Position numbers and translations under genes: made by a program. From Dyella_D sp052115385 (GTDB lineage Bacteria > Pseudomonadota > Gammaproteobacteria > Xanthomonadales > Rhodanobacteraceae), in NCBI RefSeq assembly GCF_052115385.1, contig NZ_JBFRGP010000003.1, forward strand, positions 1 to 64,000: a stretch of 64,000 nt of DNA, read 5' to 3'. Each line of letters begins with the position of its first letter. The first letter of the stretch is position 1. Below are positions 1 to 8,100 of this stretch, piece by piece. The notes under the pieces were generated by a model that searched no databases, was not told the DNA's origin, and saw only the letters and a program-made list of their open reading frames with translations.

Positions 1-77
1 TTCGCCGTCGCGCAGGGCGACGTGCCGGGTAGGACGGCTCGGAATAATTCCTGCGAAAACTCTTAGGCCGCGGTTCT

Positions 78-179
78 TCAACCGTGTCCGCGATGTGGGC
101 GGACGGCCCGGATGTTCGGTGGGTGTGTCGTCCTGGGGATCGACGAGCGCGAGAGTGACGTATGATCTGGCTTAGCCAT
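78..179 (-). CDS. Possible small peptide of 33 residues
   Basis: A short minus-strand reading frame starts with ATG at 179 behind a good Shine-Dalgarno sequence (AGGAG, six bases before the ATG) and ends at a TGA at 78-80. The peptide is rich in Arg, His, Pro, Ser and Thr and has no membrane segment or recognised motif. A 14-bp hairpin (208-241) lies in its presumed 5' leader, so it could be a leader peptide or an unannotated small protein. The evidence is only the ribosome binding site and position; codon use is uninformative at this length. It may equally be chance. No other gene is seen in bases 1-474. Confidence 0.25.
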   Translation of the reverse strand: MAKPDHTSLSRSSIPRTTHPPNIRAVRPHRGHG

Positions 180-207
180 GATCAACTCCTGAGGTTGTTG
201 ATGGTTA

Positions 208-241
208 GCGGGCCAGGGGTGGTGAGACACCCTTGGTCCGC
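208..241. other. Long hairpin at the left edge
   Basis: Arms 208-221 (GCGGGCCAGGGGTG) and 228-241 (CACCCTTGGTCCGC) pair over 14 positions, with two G-T wobble positions when read as plus-strand RNA, around a 6-base loop. It lies about 30 bases upstream of the 33-residue minus-strand frame, where it could be an attenuator-type structure. No T tract follows on either strand, so it is not a typical intrinsic terminator. Confidence 0.5.
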
Positions 242-265
242 GCTTCTCACAGCATTGCTGCCATG

Positions 266-302
266 GTTACCCGCGAGGCGTCGAAAACATTCCGCGGGTA
301 AC
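266..302. other. Second inverted repeat at the left edge
   Basis: Perfect 10-bp arms GTTACCCGCG (266-275) and CGCGGGTAAC (293-302) are separated by 17 bases. There is no T tract. With the 208-241 hairpin it forms a structured block between the left-edge small frame and the palindromic element at 369. It could be an operator or RNA structure; the role is unknown. Confidence 0.4.
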
Positions 303-368
303 GAGAATCACGCTATCAGAGCAACTGAAAGTTGTCTGTAGGGCGATTCCGATTTGTACTTCATCGAT

Positions 369-460
369 GTAGGTTGGGGTGAGCCAGCGGCGAACCCCAA
401 CATCGGCATATCGATGCGCATCGCATGGTTGGGGTTCGCCGTTGGCTCACCCCAACCTAC
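369..460. repeat. Palindromic element, family A, copy 1 (complete)
   Basis: The element starts GTAGGTTGGGGTGAGC and ends with the inverted counterpart GCTCACCCCAACCTAC. Each half also carries GTTGGGGT/ACCCCAAC arms, so each half can fold alone and the whole is a large inverted repeat around a spacer of about 26 bases. It lies 14 bases beyond the stop of the minus-strand gene at 475. Related copies are at 5024, 16821 (half), 21972 (half), 31989, 32769 and 49607. Confidence 0.9.
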
Positions 461-474
461 GCCGTTCGGATGGC

Positions 475-1074
475 TCAGTGGCGATACGCGGCCTCGCGCG
501 CCTGCTGCAACTGCTCGCGCAGATACGCGTCGCGGCTCTCGCCGCCAGGGATGACCGGCATCGCCATCACCGCTTCGACAATGCGCCGCTCATCCTGCTT
601 GTAACGCTGAAACTGCGGATCAGAGGCAAGCTGCTGCAGCCAGGCCTGATTCGCCTGCTCAGCGTCCGTATGGAACTGCGCACCCAACGCAGCGAGCGCA
701 TCGGCCTGCGCTTGTGGGTCATCCACCGTCACACGCACCAAGGCGATCTGCAGATTCATCGACTCGCCGGCGCTGATCGATCGATCGGCCTCGCGTCGCC
801 GAAGCTCCTCGCGCAAGGCATCGGCCTGGCGTTGGCGGGTGAGCGGGTCCAGCGTTCGTGCGCGCGCGAAGAAATCATGCACGTCCTGGCCGAAACGCTC
901 GCGCTGCTGATAATCGCGAACTGCCGCGCTATCCACCGTCGCCGCAACGCGTGGCACCGCTACGGCGGTCGCGCCGGTGCGCACAGGCACCGGCGCGGGT
1001 GGTCTCGGCCAGGCGAGCCAAAGCCCGCCCAGGCCGAGACCGGATGCCGCCAGGATCACCACCGCGCGATTCAT
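475..1074 (-). CDS. Membrane-anchored helical protein, partner of a secreted hydrolase
   Basis: A 199-residue protein with an N-terminal hydrophobic anchor (about residues 4-22), a Pro-rich stretch, then a highly charged, probably all-helical region rich in Arg, Gln, Glu and Ala. I do not recognise the family. The single anchor plus periplasmic helical domain and the place directly after a secreted ester hydrolase recall the layout of lipase-specific foldases, but the length is short for that family (about 340 residues) and no foldase motif is visible. The ATG at 1074 is preferred because GAGG precedes it by six bases; a GTG at 1086 would overlap the upstream stop. Translational coupling with the upstream gene is likely. 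Confidence 0.7.
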   Translation of the reverse strand: MNRAVVILAASGLGLGGLWLAWPRPPAPVPVRTGATAVAVPRVAATVDSAAVRDYQQRERFGQDVHDFFARARTLDPLTRQRQADALREELRRREADRSISAGESMNLQIALVRVTVDDPQAQADALAALGAQFHTDAEQANQAWLQQLASDPQFQRYKQDERRIVEAVMAMPVIPGGESRDAYLREQLQQAREAAYRH

Positions 1075-1082
1075 TGCGCGCC

Positions 1083-2537
1083 TCACAGCCCGTTGCTGAG
1101 CAACTGGTCGACCAGGATGTACAACGGATTCGCCGGCTTCGCGCGATCCGCCGCATCGCTGGCTTCCGACGCATGGATCACGCGCCCCTGCCCATCCAGC
1201 ACGTTATTGATGAAGTCGATCAGCTCCAGATGCTGATCCTGGATATCGCCATTGCGCAGATCGACGATGGTGGTGCAGTGGCTTTCATTGAGCGCGCGGT
1301 ACTGCGGGAAATAACCGCCGAAGTTATTCAGGCCGTCGGTGGTCTGGCGCAGGCGATTGGTGTCGATCGCCCATAGCTGATGGATCAGCCTTTCCTTGGT
1401 GGCTTGGTCCGGCGCATTGGCAATCTCCGGATAGAAGCGCTCATACGAATAGCTGGAGTAATTGAGGTCCTGCCAGAAATGCGTATGGCCGAGGCGATCG
1501 TTGGGAAACTCCGCGGACAGCGCGGGATAGATGCTGCCCATATCGCTGCGGTCGAAGCCGGGCAGGTAATGCTGCAGTGTGTTCAAGGGGCCGTTCGCTT
1601 CATCCAGGCCCCAGGCCTGGCGGATCTGTGCGAACAGCGGCTCGGACGGATAGTCCGCCGGCTTGCCGCCCGTGGGTGCCGAGAAAATCGGCCCGGAATC
1701 GTCGAGCAGGAAGGAGCGCGGCGAACCCATGTCCTTACGCCGCGCCGCATAGTTGGTCAGGCTGCCGGTGCCACCGGCACTGCAACCGGTCGACAGCATC
1801 TGGCCCGGTCGCGGCAGATGGTCCTTGAGCCACGCCAGCATCGCGCGCTCGTTGCGCAGGCCGTTGTGGTGCCAGATCAGCGGCTCGTGCTGGCCACTGG
1901 GGTCGGGATAAACCGCAACGCGATCGCCCGAATAAATATCGCCGGTGCAATACGGCGCATAGACGATATTCCACTGCTGCGTCTTCAACGGCTGCAATTG
2001 CGGCAACTCGCCATTGAGCAGATTCACCAGGTCCAGCAGGTTGAGCCGGCCCACGAAGGGGCTGACCAGCAGCGCCCCCGGATTGCTGATGGTCATGTAA
2101 TTGTCGGGAATGCCATTGGGATTGCGCGCGCCGCGAATACCCGACTGGCCCGTGCAACTGCCGTAATCCCAGCACGCGCCGCCGCCTTCCATATAAACCA
2201 CCGTGTTGGTGGTCTGCGCACTGCGCAGCAGGAAGAACTTGTACGGCGAGCCATTACCGCAGATCGCGCCGGTTTCCGGGGCGAGCTGGATGGTCTGCCA
2301 CTGATCGTAGGCGCCGGGTTTGAAACCGTCGGCAAAACCGGCCGGATTGCTCAATAACGGATACGGCCCCAGTCGCTGATCGGGTGTGACCGGATGATCC
2401 GCTCGCGGTGGACTGATCAAATTGAGCAGCACCTGCAGCGGTGTGTAATCGCCTTCCTCGGCGTGCAGGACAGGCGCGGCATTGCAAAGCAGAAAGCCGC
2501 CCAGCAGGGCAGCCAAGGATGTGCGGCGCAGGGACAT
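1083..2537 (-). CDS. Secreted pectin-acetylesterase/NOTUM-family hydrolase
   Basis: A 484-residue predicted exported serine ester hydrolase. It has a signal peptide (SLAALLGGFLLCNAAPVLHA region), then a motif typical of the pectinacetylesterase/NOTUM family (YMEGGGACWDYGSC) and the nucleophile elbow GCSAGGTGS. The natural substrate cannot be told from sequence; plant or microbial acetylated polysaccharide, or another short-chain ester, is possible. The ATG at 2537 is chosen because GGAGG lies seven bases upstream and it gives a clean signal peptide; an earlier in-frame start at 2564 would add nine residues in front of it. It precedes the anchored helical protein at 475-1074 and follows an AraC-family regulator gene on the same strand, with a two-site direct repeat between them. 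Confidence 0.85.
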   Translation of the reverse strand: MSLRRTSLAALLGGFLLCNAAPVLHAEEGDYTPLQVLLNLISPPRADHPVTPDQRLGPYPLLSNPAGFADGFKPGAYDQWQTIQLAPETGAICGNGSPYKFFLLRSAQTTNTVVYMEGGGACWDYGSCTGQSGIRGARNPNGIPDNYMTISNPGALLVSPFVGRLNLLDLVNLLNGELPQLQPLKTQQWNIVYAPYCTGDIYSGDRVAVYPDPSGQHEPLIWHHNGLRNERAMLAWLKDHLPRPGQMLSTGCSAGGTGSLTNYAARRKDMGSPRSFLLDDSGPIFSAPTGGKPADYPSEPLFAQIRQAWGLDEANGPLNTLQHYLPGFDRSDMGSIYPALSAEFPNDRLGHTHFWQDLNYSSYSYERFYPEIANAPDQATKERLIHQLWAIDTNRLRQTTDGLNNFGGYFPQYRALNESHCTTIVDLRNGDIQDQHLELIDFINNVLDGQGRVIHASEASDAADRAKPANPLYILVDQLLSNGL

Positions 2538-2704
2538 GTGGGTTCCTCCGAATCCAATCGGCACGAGATGCGTGGGTCACGATCGCGTAATGCCCGGTGG
2601 TTCACCGGTACGGGCCATGCTCCCCTGGCCCGATCGACGGAGCAGACGCCTTGCGGCTGCACGCCACAAGCAAGATTGCGTGAAAATCGAGCAAGTCGGC
2701 TGGA

Positions 2705-2737
2705 TTGCCCCCCGCACTTGTCCGGCTTGCCCCCCGC
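2705..2737 (-). promoter_or_regulatory. Candidate AraC-type operator, two direct repeats
   Basis: Two identical 11-base copies of TTGCCCCCCGC (2705-2715 and 2727-2737) are spaced 22 bp apart, two helical turns, in the gap between the AraC-family gene and the hydrolase gene, about 170 bp upstream of the hydrolase start. Read on the minus strand the similarity extends somewhat beyond the 11 bases. AraC-family activators commonly bind direct half-sites about 21-22 bp apart. Binding by the adjacent regulator is inference. Confidence 0.5.
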
Positions 2738-2741
2738 GAAG

Positions 2742-3827
2742 CTAGTCGCCGGCGTGGCGAGCGTTCTGCGGCGGCATGCCGGTCCAGCGTTTAAACGCGC
2801 GCCTGAATTCGCGCGGATCGCTGAAGCCGATTTCGGAGCCGATTTCCGCCACGCTCAGTTGGCCGGCGCGCAGCAATTCCAGCGCGCGTTCGGCGCGCAC
2901 GCGGTCGTGGATCTCGCGGAAGATGCGGCCGCTCTCGGCCAGCTTGCGGCGCAGCGAGCGCTCGCTGAGGTTGAGCGTGCGCGCCACGTCCAGCAGCCGC
3001 GGCTGCTGGCGCAGGCGGCTGCGCAGCAGGCGTTCCACCGCGGCGACGATCTCCTGGTGCGGCTCGCCGCCATCGGGCGTCATCTGCTGCGCGCACAACG
3101 CCAGCGCCTGCTTCGCAGTGAGCGGGTTATGCCCAGGCAGCGGGCGCGCCAACCACGGCGTGCCGATCAGCAGGCGGCATTGCGGCGTGCCGAAGCGCAC
3201 TTCGCATTGGAACAGTTCTTCGTACGCACGCGCATACGACGGACGCGGATAGCCGAATTCCACGCGCACCGGGCGCAGCTCCGGGCCGACCAGTTCGCGC
3301 GCGATCATGAAACAGCTGGCGAACAGTTCCTCGCAGAAGAACGGCAGCAGTTCGGTATCGCCGAAGCGCGGCCACGCCACCAGGGCCACTTCGCGTTCGC
3401 TCAGCGGCTCCAGGTTGAGTTCCAGCAGGCAGCCGCAGATCTTGTGGTGGGCAACGCCGGCCAGCATGGCCTCGCCGAGCGTGCGCGAGGTCATCATGGC
3501 CAGGCCGAGCAGGCCGAAGCCGCCGATGGTGCCTTCGCGGCCGATGCGCAGGCCGGCGTCCGGCACGTCCAGCGCCTGCAAGGCGCGGCGCGCGAACAGG
3601 CTGGCCTGGCGATAGGACACGCGCAGCGCGGGGTCGGCGATCTGGGTGCGGCTCAAGGCGAGGCCGGCGAACCAGTTGCGGCTGTCCACGCCCAGCGCGT
3701 CGGCCATCTGCGCCAGGTACAGCAGTTTGTTCGGCGGGAACTCGGCAGCCGTATAACGCGGATCGTCCGCCAGCAGCGGATGCGCCGCGGGCGGCGCCAG
3801 GCCGGCCAGGGTGGCGGGACGTGCCAT
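2742..3827 (-). CDS. AraC-family transcriptional regulator (arabinose-bd plus HTH_18)
   Basis: A 361-residue cytoplasmic regulator. Residues about 20-210 resemble the arabinose-binding-like sensor domain found in OruR/ArgR-type AraC proteins, including a GTIGGFGLLGLAMMTSRTLGEA segment read around residue 100-120. The C-terminal 100 residues hold the two helix-turn-helix motifs (LDVARTLNLSERSLRRKLAE, then the second helix pair ending SDPREFRRAFKRWTGMPP). The ATG at 3827 is used because GAGG lies just upstream; an earlier in-frame start would add 31 Arg-rich residues without similarity. It probably controls the hydrolase gene downstream, given the shared strand and the paired repeats at 2705-2737. 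The inducer is unknown. Confidence 0.9.
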   Translation of the reverse strand: MARPATLAGLAPPAAHPLLADDPRYTAAEFPPNKLLYLAQMADALGVDSRNWFAGLALSRTQIADPALRVSYRQASLFARRALQALDVPDAGLRIGREGTIGGFGLLGLAMMTSRTLGEAMLAGVAHHKICGCLLELNLEPLSEREVALVAWPRFGDTELLPFFCEELFASCFMIARELVGPELRPVRVEFGYPRPSYARAYEELFQCEVRFGTPQCRLLIGTPWLARPLPGHNPLTAKQALALCAQQMTPDGGEPHQEIVAAVERLLRSRLRQQPRLLDVARTLNLSERSLRRKLAESGRIFREIHDRVRAERALELLRAGQLSVAEIGSEIGFSDPREFRRAFKRWTGMPPQNARHAGD

Positions 3828-4129
3828 CGTGCCTCGTGCTCCCCACGGGTGCCGGCGAGGGCCGGCGCGAAAGGCGTTTCTATAGCACGCACGGCAGGCC
3901 GGTGTTTGCGCGATGCACAAACCATTGAGCCGCCTGCCTATTGTGACGAGGCGCGAACGGCAGTGTGATGCGGGTCGGTCCCTGCGGGAGCCGGATGTGC
4001 GCCAATCCTGTGCTGGCGAGGCGGGAGGAGCTGGCGGGGTTACGCTCCCCGGGTACGCCGGTGGATAGTGGGCAGCGTGTGGCGGAGCGGGCGCTGGTCG
4101 AGCGGGCGCCTTACCAGTCAGGGGGCAGC
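3828..4129. other. Intergenic region between AraC regulator and unknown gene
   Basis: About 300 bases separate two divergent genes. An imperfect palindrome (GTTTGCGC, GAT, GCACAAAC; 3904-3922) lies about 80 bases upstream of the regulator start, and a -10-like TATAGA is present on the minus strand (3879-3884), without a convincing -35. I see no further gene. The plus-strand gene may start up to 165 bases earlier in frame, but that part has no ribosome binding site. Confidence 0.5.
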
Positions 4130-5008
4130 ATGGGCAGAGTCAAAGGGAACGGCCGCGGCAACCAGCTTTCGCCGATGAAGCAGGGTGGGCGGGGCAGCGG
4201 ATCGACGTCGACGAAAAAGGCCACCGGCGGCGGCCCCCAGCTCTCGCCGATGAAGCCCGCGCCCAAGCGCGCGACCGCGACCAAGATCGCGGATATTCCG
4301 GCCGAGAGCACCGGCGGCCGCTACCGCAGCGCGTTTGCGCGCGACGACAAGCGGGCGAGTTCCGGCAAGCTCGGCAAGTCCACGCACAAGTTCGAGAACA
4401 CGGCGCGCGAGGCGCGCAAGCAGTGGCGGGGTGGCGCCACCACCGGCGTGTCGGTGACGACGCCGTTCGGGCCGGTCAACCTGTCCAAGTTTCCGACCAA
4501 GGACCCGGCGCCGAAGATCACCACCGTCAAGAAGGACTACTCGAACGCCTCGGTGGGCCACAAGTACAGCGAGATCACCGATGCCCTGATCAGTCCCCGG
4601 CTCACCGGCAGCAAGCGCAAGGAGCGCGAACAGGAAGTAGCGACCGAGCTGTTGAGCTCGATCGAAACCGGCCAGCGGCCGAAGAAGAACCCGCGCATCG
4701 CCAGCGGCGAGGAGTCCAACGCCGCCGCCAAGCTGCTGGCGATCAGCCATGTATCGGAACCGGAGCGCGTGCGGGGCTCGAGCAAGGACATGCGCGCGAA
4801 ACTGCGTGGCATCAAGAAGGGCACCACGTCGTTCAATGACGCGTTCGTGGGCGGGGACAAGGACACTCCGCCGGAATTCCTGATGGCGCGCAATCCGGCG
4901 ACGGCGCGCCGCGCGCTTGGCAAGGGGAGTTACAAGAACGCGTTTCCGCCGAATAGCTTTCGCAAGAAAGATCCGGATTACTCGGACAGCAGCGATGACG
5001 ATGGTTGA
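4130..5008 (+). CDS. Unrecognised basic, low-complexity protein with two LSPMK motifs
   Basis: A 292-residue protein that I do not recognise. The first 45 residues are Gly/Ser/Lys-rich and contain the motif QLSPMK twice (about residues 11-16 and 36-41). The middle is basic and probably disordered. The region about residues 150-250 alternates charged helices, and the C-terminus is short and acidic (YSDSSDDDG). There is no signal peptide, membrane segment or Cys pair. The composition is unlike the housekeeping proteins around it and would fit a secreted effector or DNA/RNA-associated protein, but no secretion signal is identified. The ATG at 4130 follows an AGGGGG ribosome binding site. A palindromic element follows 15 bases after the stop. 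Function unknown. Confidence 0.7.
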   Translation: MGRVKGNGRGNQLSPMKQGGRGSGSTSTKKATGGGPQLSPMKPAPKRATATKIADIPAESTGGRYRSAFARDDKRASSGKLGKSTHKFENTAREARKQWRGGATTGVSVTTPFGPVNLSKFPTKDPAPKITTVKKDYSNASVGHKYSEITDALISPRLTGSKRKEREQEVATELLSSIETGQRPKKNPRIASGEESNAAAKLLAISHVSEPERVRGSSKDMRAKLRGIKKGTTSFNDAFVGGDKDTPPEFLMARNPATARRALGKGSYKNAFPPNSFRKKDPDYSDSSDDDG

Positions 5009-5023
5009 TGCGCCGCGCCCGGC

Positions 5024-5115
5024 GTAGGTTGGGGTGAGCCATAGGCGAACCCCAACGTTGTGAAGCGCGTGAAGGGTGCGATGTTGGGGTTCGCCTGTGG
5101 CTCACCCCAACCTAC
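5024..5115. repeat. Palindromic element, family A, copy 2 (complete)
   Basis: Inverted halves begin GTAGGTTGGGGTGAGCC and end GGCTCACCCCAACCTAC around a spacer of about 25 bases. It lies between two convergent genes, 15 bases after one stop and 11 bases from the other, a position where it could act on both transcripts as a strong stem. Confidence 0.9.
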
Positions 5116-5126
5116 GCCGGCGTTGT

Positions 5127-8100
5127 TTACTCGCCGATCGTCAGCAGCGACGCATTGCCACCCGCGGCCGTCGTATTGATGGTGAGCGTGCGCTCGCCCG
5201 CAAAGCGGAACAAGTAGTGCGGGCCGCCGGCCTTGGGGCCGGTGCCGGACAGGCCTTCGCCGCCGAACGGCTGCACGCCGACCACCGCGCCGATCTGGTT
5301 GCGGTTGACGTAGCAGTTGCCGACGCGGGCGCGGCTCTGGATGAACTCCACGGTGTCGTCGATGCGGCTGTGGATGCCCAGGGTGAGGCCGTAGCCGGTG
5401 GCGTTGATCTGCTCGACCACCTTGTCCAGCTCGCTGCCCTTCCAGCGGATCACGTGCAGCACCGGGCCGAAGATCTCGCGGGTCAGCGTGGCCAGGCCGG
5501 GGATCTCGTAGGCGCGCGGGGCGAAGAAGGTGCCGTTGCCGGTGGTGGCCGCGTCGAGCACGACTTCGCCGATCTTCTTCGCTTCCTGGTCCATGCGCGC
5601 GGCGTGGTCGACCAGGATTTTCTTCGCGTCCTCGTCGATCACCGGGCCCACGTCAGTGGACAGCTGGGCGGGGTCGCCCACCTTCAGCTCGGCCATGGCG
5701 CCGGCCAGCATGGCGCAGACCTTGTCGGCGATGTCTTCCTGCACGAACAGCACGCGTGCGGCGGAGCAGCGCTGGCCGGCGGACTGGAAGGCGGAGGAGA
5801 TGGCGTCCTTGACGATCTGCTCGGGCAGGGCGGAGGAGTCGGCGATCATCGCGTTCTGGCCGCCGGTCTCGGCGATCAGCGCGGCGATCGGCGCGTTGCG
5901 CGCGGCCAGCGCGCGGTTGATCGCCCAGGCGGTTTCGGTGGAGCCGGTGAAGGCCACGCCGGCCACGCGCGGGTCGCGGGTGAGCGCGGCGCCGACGGTG
6001 GCACCGTCGCCCGGCAGGTACTGCAGCACGTCGGCCGGCACGCCGGCTTCGTGCAGCAGCTGCACGGCGGCATGGCCGATCAGGCTGGTCTGCTCGGCCG
6101 GCTTGGCGATCACGCTATTGCCGGCGGCCAGCGCCGCGGCGACCTGGCCCAGGAAGATCGCCAGCGGGAAGTTCCACGGGCTGATGCAGACGAACACGCC
6201 GCGGCCGTTCAAGAACAGCTGGTTGCTCTCGCCGGTCGGGCCGGGGAGCTGTTCTGGCTGGCCGAAGTAGCGGCGCGCCATGGTGGCGTAGTAGCGCAGG
6301 AAGTCGGCGGCCTCGCGGATCTCGGCGATGGCGTCGGGCAGGCCCTTGCCGGCTTCGCGCACGCACAGGGCGATGAACTCGCCGCGGCGCGCTTCGAGCT
6401 GGTCGGCGGCGTGCTCCAGGATGGCGGCGCGGCTGGCGGCCGGCAGGCGGTCCCAGCCGTATTGCGCGGCGACGGCATTGGCCAGGGCCTGCTCGACCGT
6501 GGCGCTGTCGGCGCTGACGTAGCTGCCCACCACCTGGCGGCGGTCGGCCGGGTTGGTGACCTGCACGGTGGCGCCGGCGCTGTTCGCGCCCGGCACCAGC
6601 GGAGCGGCCGTCCACGGGCCCGACTTGGCGTTGACCGTCTCGGCGAGGGCCTTCAGTTCGTTGTCGTTGGAGAAATTGACGCCCATGGAATTCTTCCTAA
6701 ATACATGATTTGAATTCTGCGCAAGCGCAGAATTCTCACCGTAAAGATTCACCGGCAGCGGAATGCGCGGGTGAGGAATGGATGCGAACGAGCGCACCGT
6801 TTCGCACGGATCGGCGACCAGCTCGCGCACCGGCAGGCTTTCGTCCACCACGCGGTTGACGAAGCTGGTGTTGGCGCCGTTTTCCAGCAGGCGGCGGACC
6901 AGGTAGGGCAGCAAGTCCTCGTGGGTGCCGACCGGCGCGTAGACGCGGCAGGGCACGTTGAGGTTCTGTGCGCCGATCACTTCGGCATACAGGTCGGTGC
7001 CCATGCCGTGCAGGCGCTGGTATTCGTACGGGCGGCCCTTGGACAGGTGATGTATGGAGGCGATGCTGTGCGCGTTGTGCGTGGCGAACTGCGGGTAGAT
7101 CAGTTCCACGCCGGCATCGAACAGCTTGCGTGCGCAGGCCAGGTACGAAACATCCGTATTCGGCTTGCGCGTATACACGGGGTAGCCCGGCAAGCCGTTC
7201 TCCTGCGCGCGCTTGACCTCGGCGTCCCAGTACGCGCCCTTGACCAGGCGCACGTACCAGCGGCGGCCGGAGCCGCGGGCGGTCTCGATCAGCCAGTCGA
7301 TCACGAACGGGGTGCGCTTGGCGTAGGCCTGCACCACGATGCCGAGGCCGTTCCAGCCGGCCAGCGAGGGATGCGCGAAGACCTCGCCCAGGATATCCAG
7401 CGACAGTTCCAGGCGGTCCGCTTCCTCGGCGTCCACCGACAGCGCGATGCCGTACTTCATGGCCAGCTGCGAGAGTTCCAGCAGCTTGGCGCTCAGCTCG
7501 CGGCGGGCCAGCTCGCGCTTGGCCACTTCGTAGCGCGGGTGCAGCGCGGAGAGCTTGACCGAGATCGAGGGCGCGTCGGTGTGGTTGGCAAACGGCCCGC
7601 GCGCGCCGATGGCGGCGATGGCGTTGCGGTAGTCCTGCTGGTAGCGCTCGGCGGTCTCGCTGGTGAGCGCCGATTCGCCAAGCATGTCGTAGGAATAGCG
7701 GTAGACCGCGTATTCCTTCTGCGCGCAGCGGTCCAGCGCCTCGTTGATGGTGCGGCCCATCACGAACTGGTGGCCCATGACGCGCATGGCCTGGCGCACG
7801 GCCAGGCGGATCGCCGGCTCGCCCGCGCGACCGACCAGGCGGCGCAGGGCGCCGGCGAAGTCGTGGCGGGTGTCCTCGGCCAGGTTGACCAGCTTGCCGG
7901 TGAGCATCAGGCCCCAGGTGGAGGCGTTGACGAACAGCGATTCGCTCTGGCCCAGGTGCTTCTTCCAGTTGGCGTCGCCGAGCTTGTCGCGGATCAGCTT
8001 GTCGGCGGTGACCTTGTCGGGGATGCGCAGCAAGGCCTCGGCCACGCACATCAGCAGCACGCCTTCCTCGCTCGAGAGGTCGTACTGGCGCATGAAGGAT

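Noticed and set aside
78..179. The small left-edge peptide as a lasso or other RiPP precursor
   Set aside because: There is no recognisable leader/core pattern and no maturation gene in the window.
5076..6713. Long open frame on the plus strand opposite putA
   Set aside because: It mirrors the codon structure of putA on the other strand in GC-rich DNA and has the repetitive Ala/Gly/Val composition of a shadow frame.
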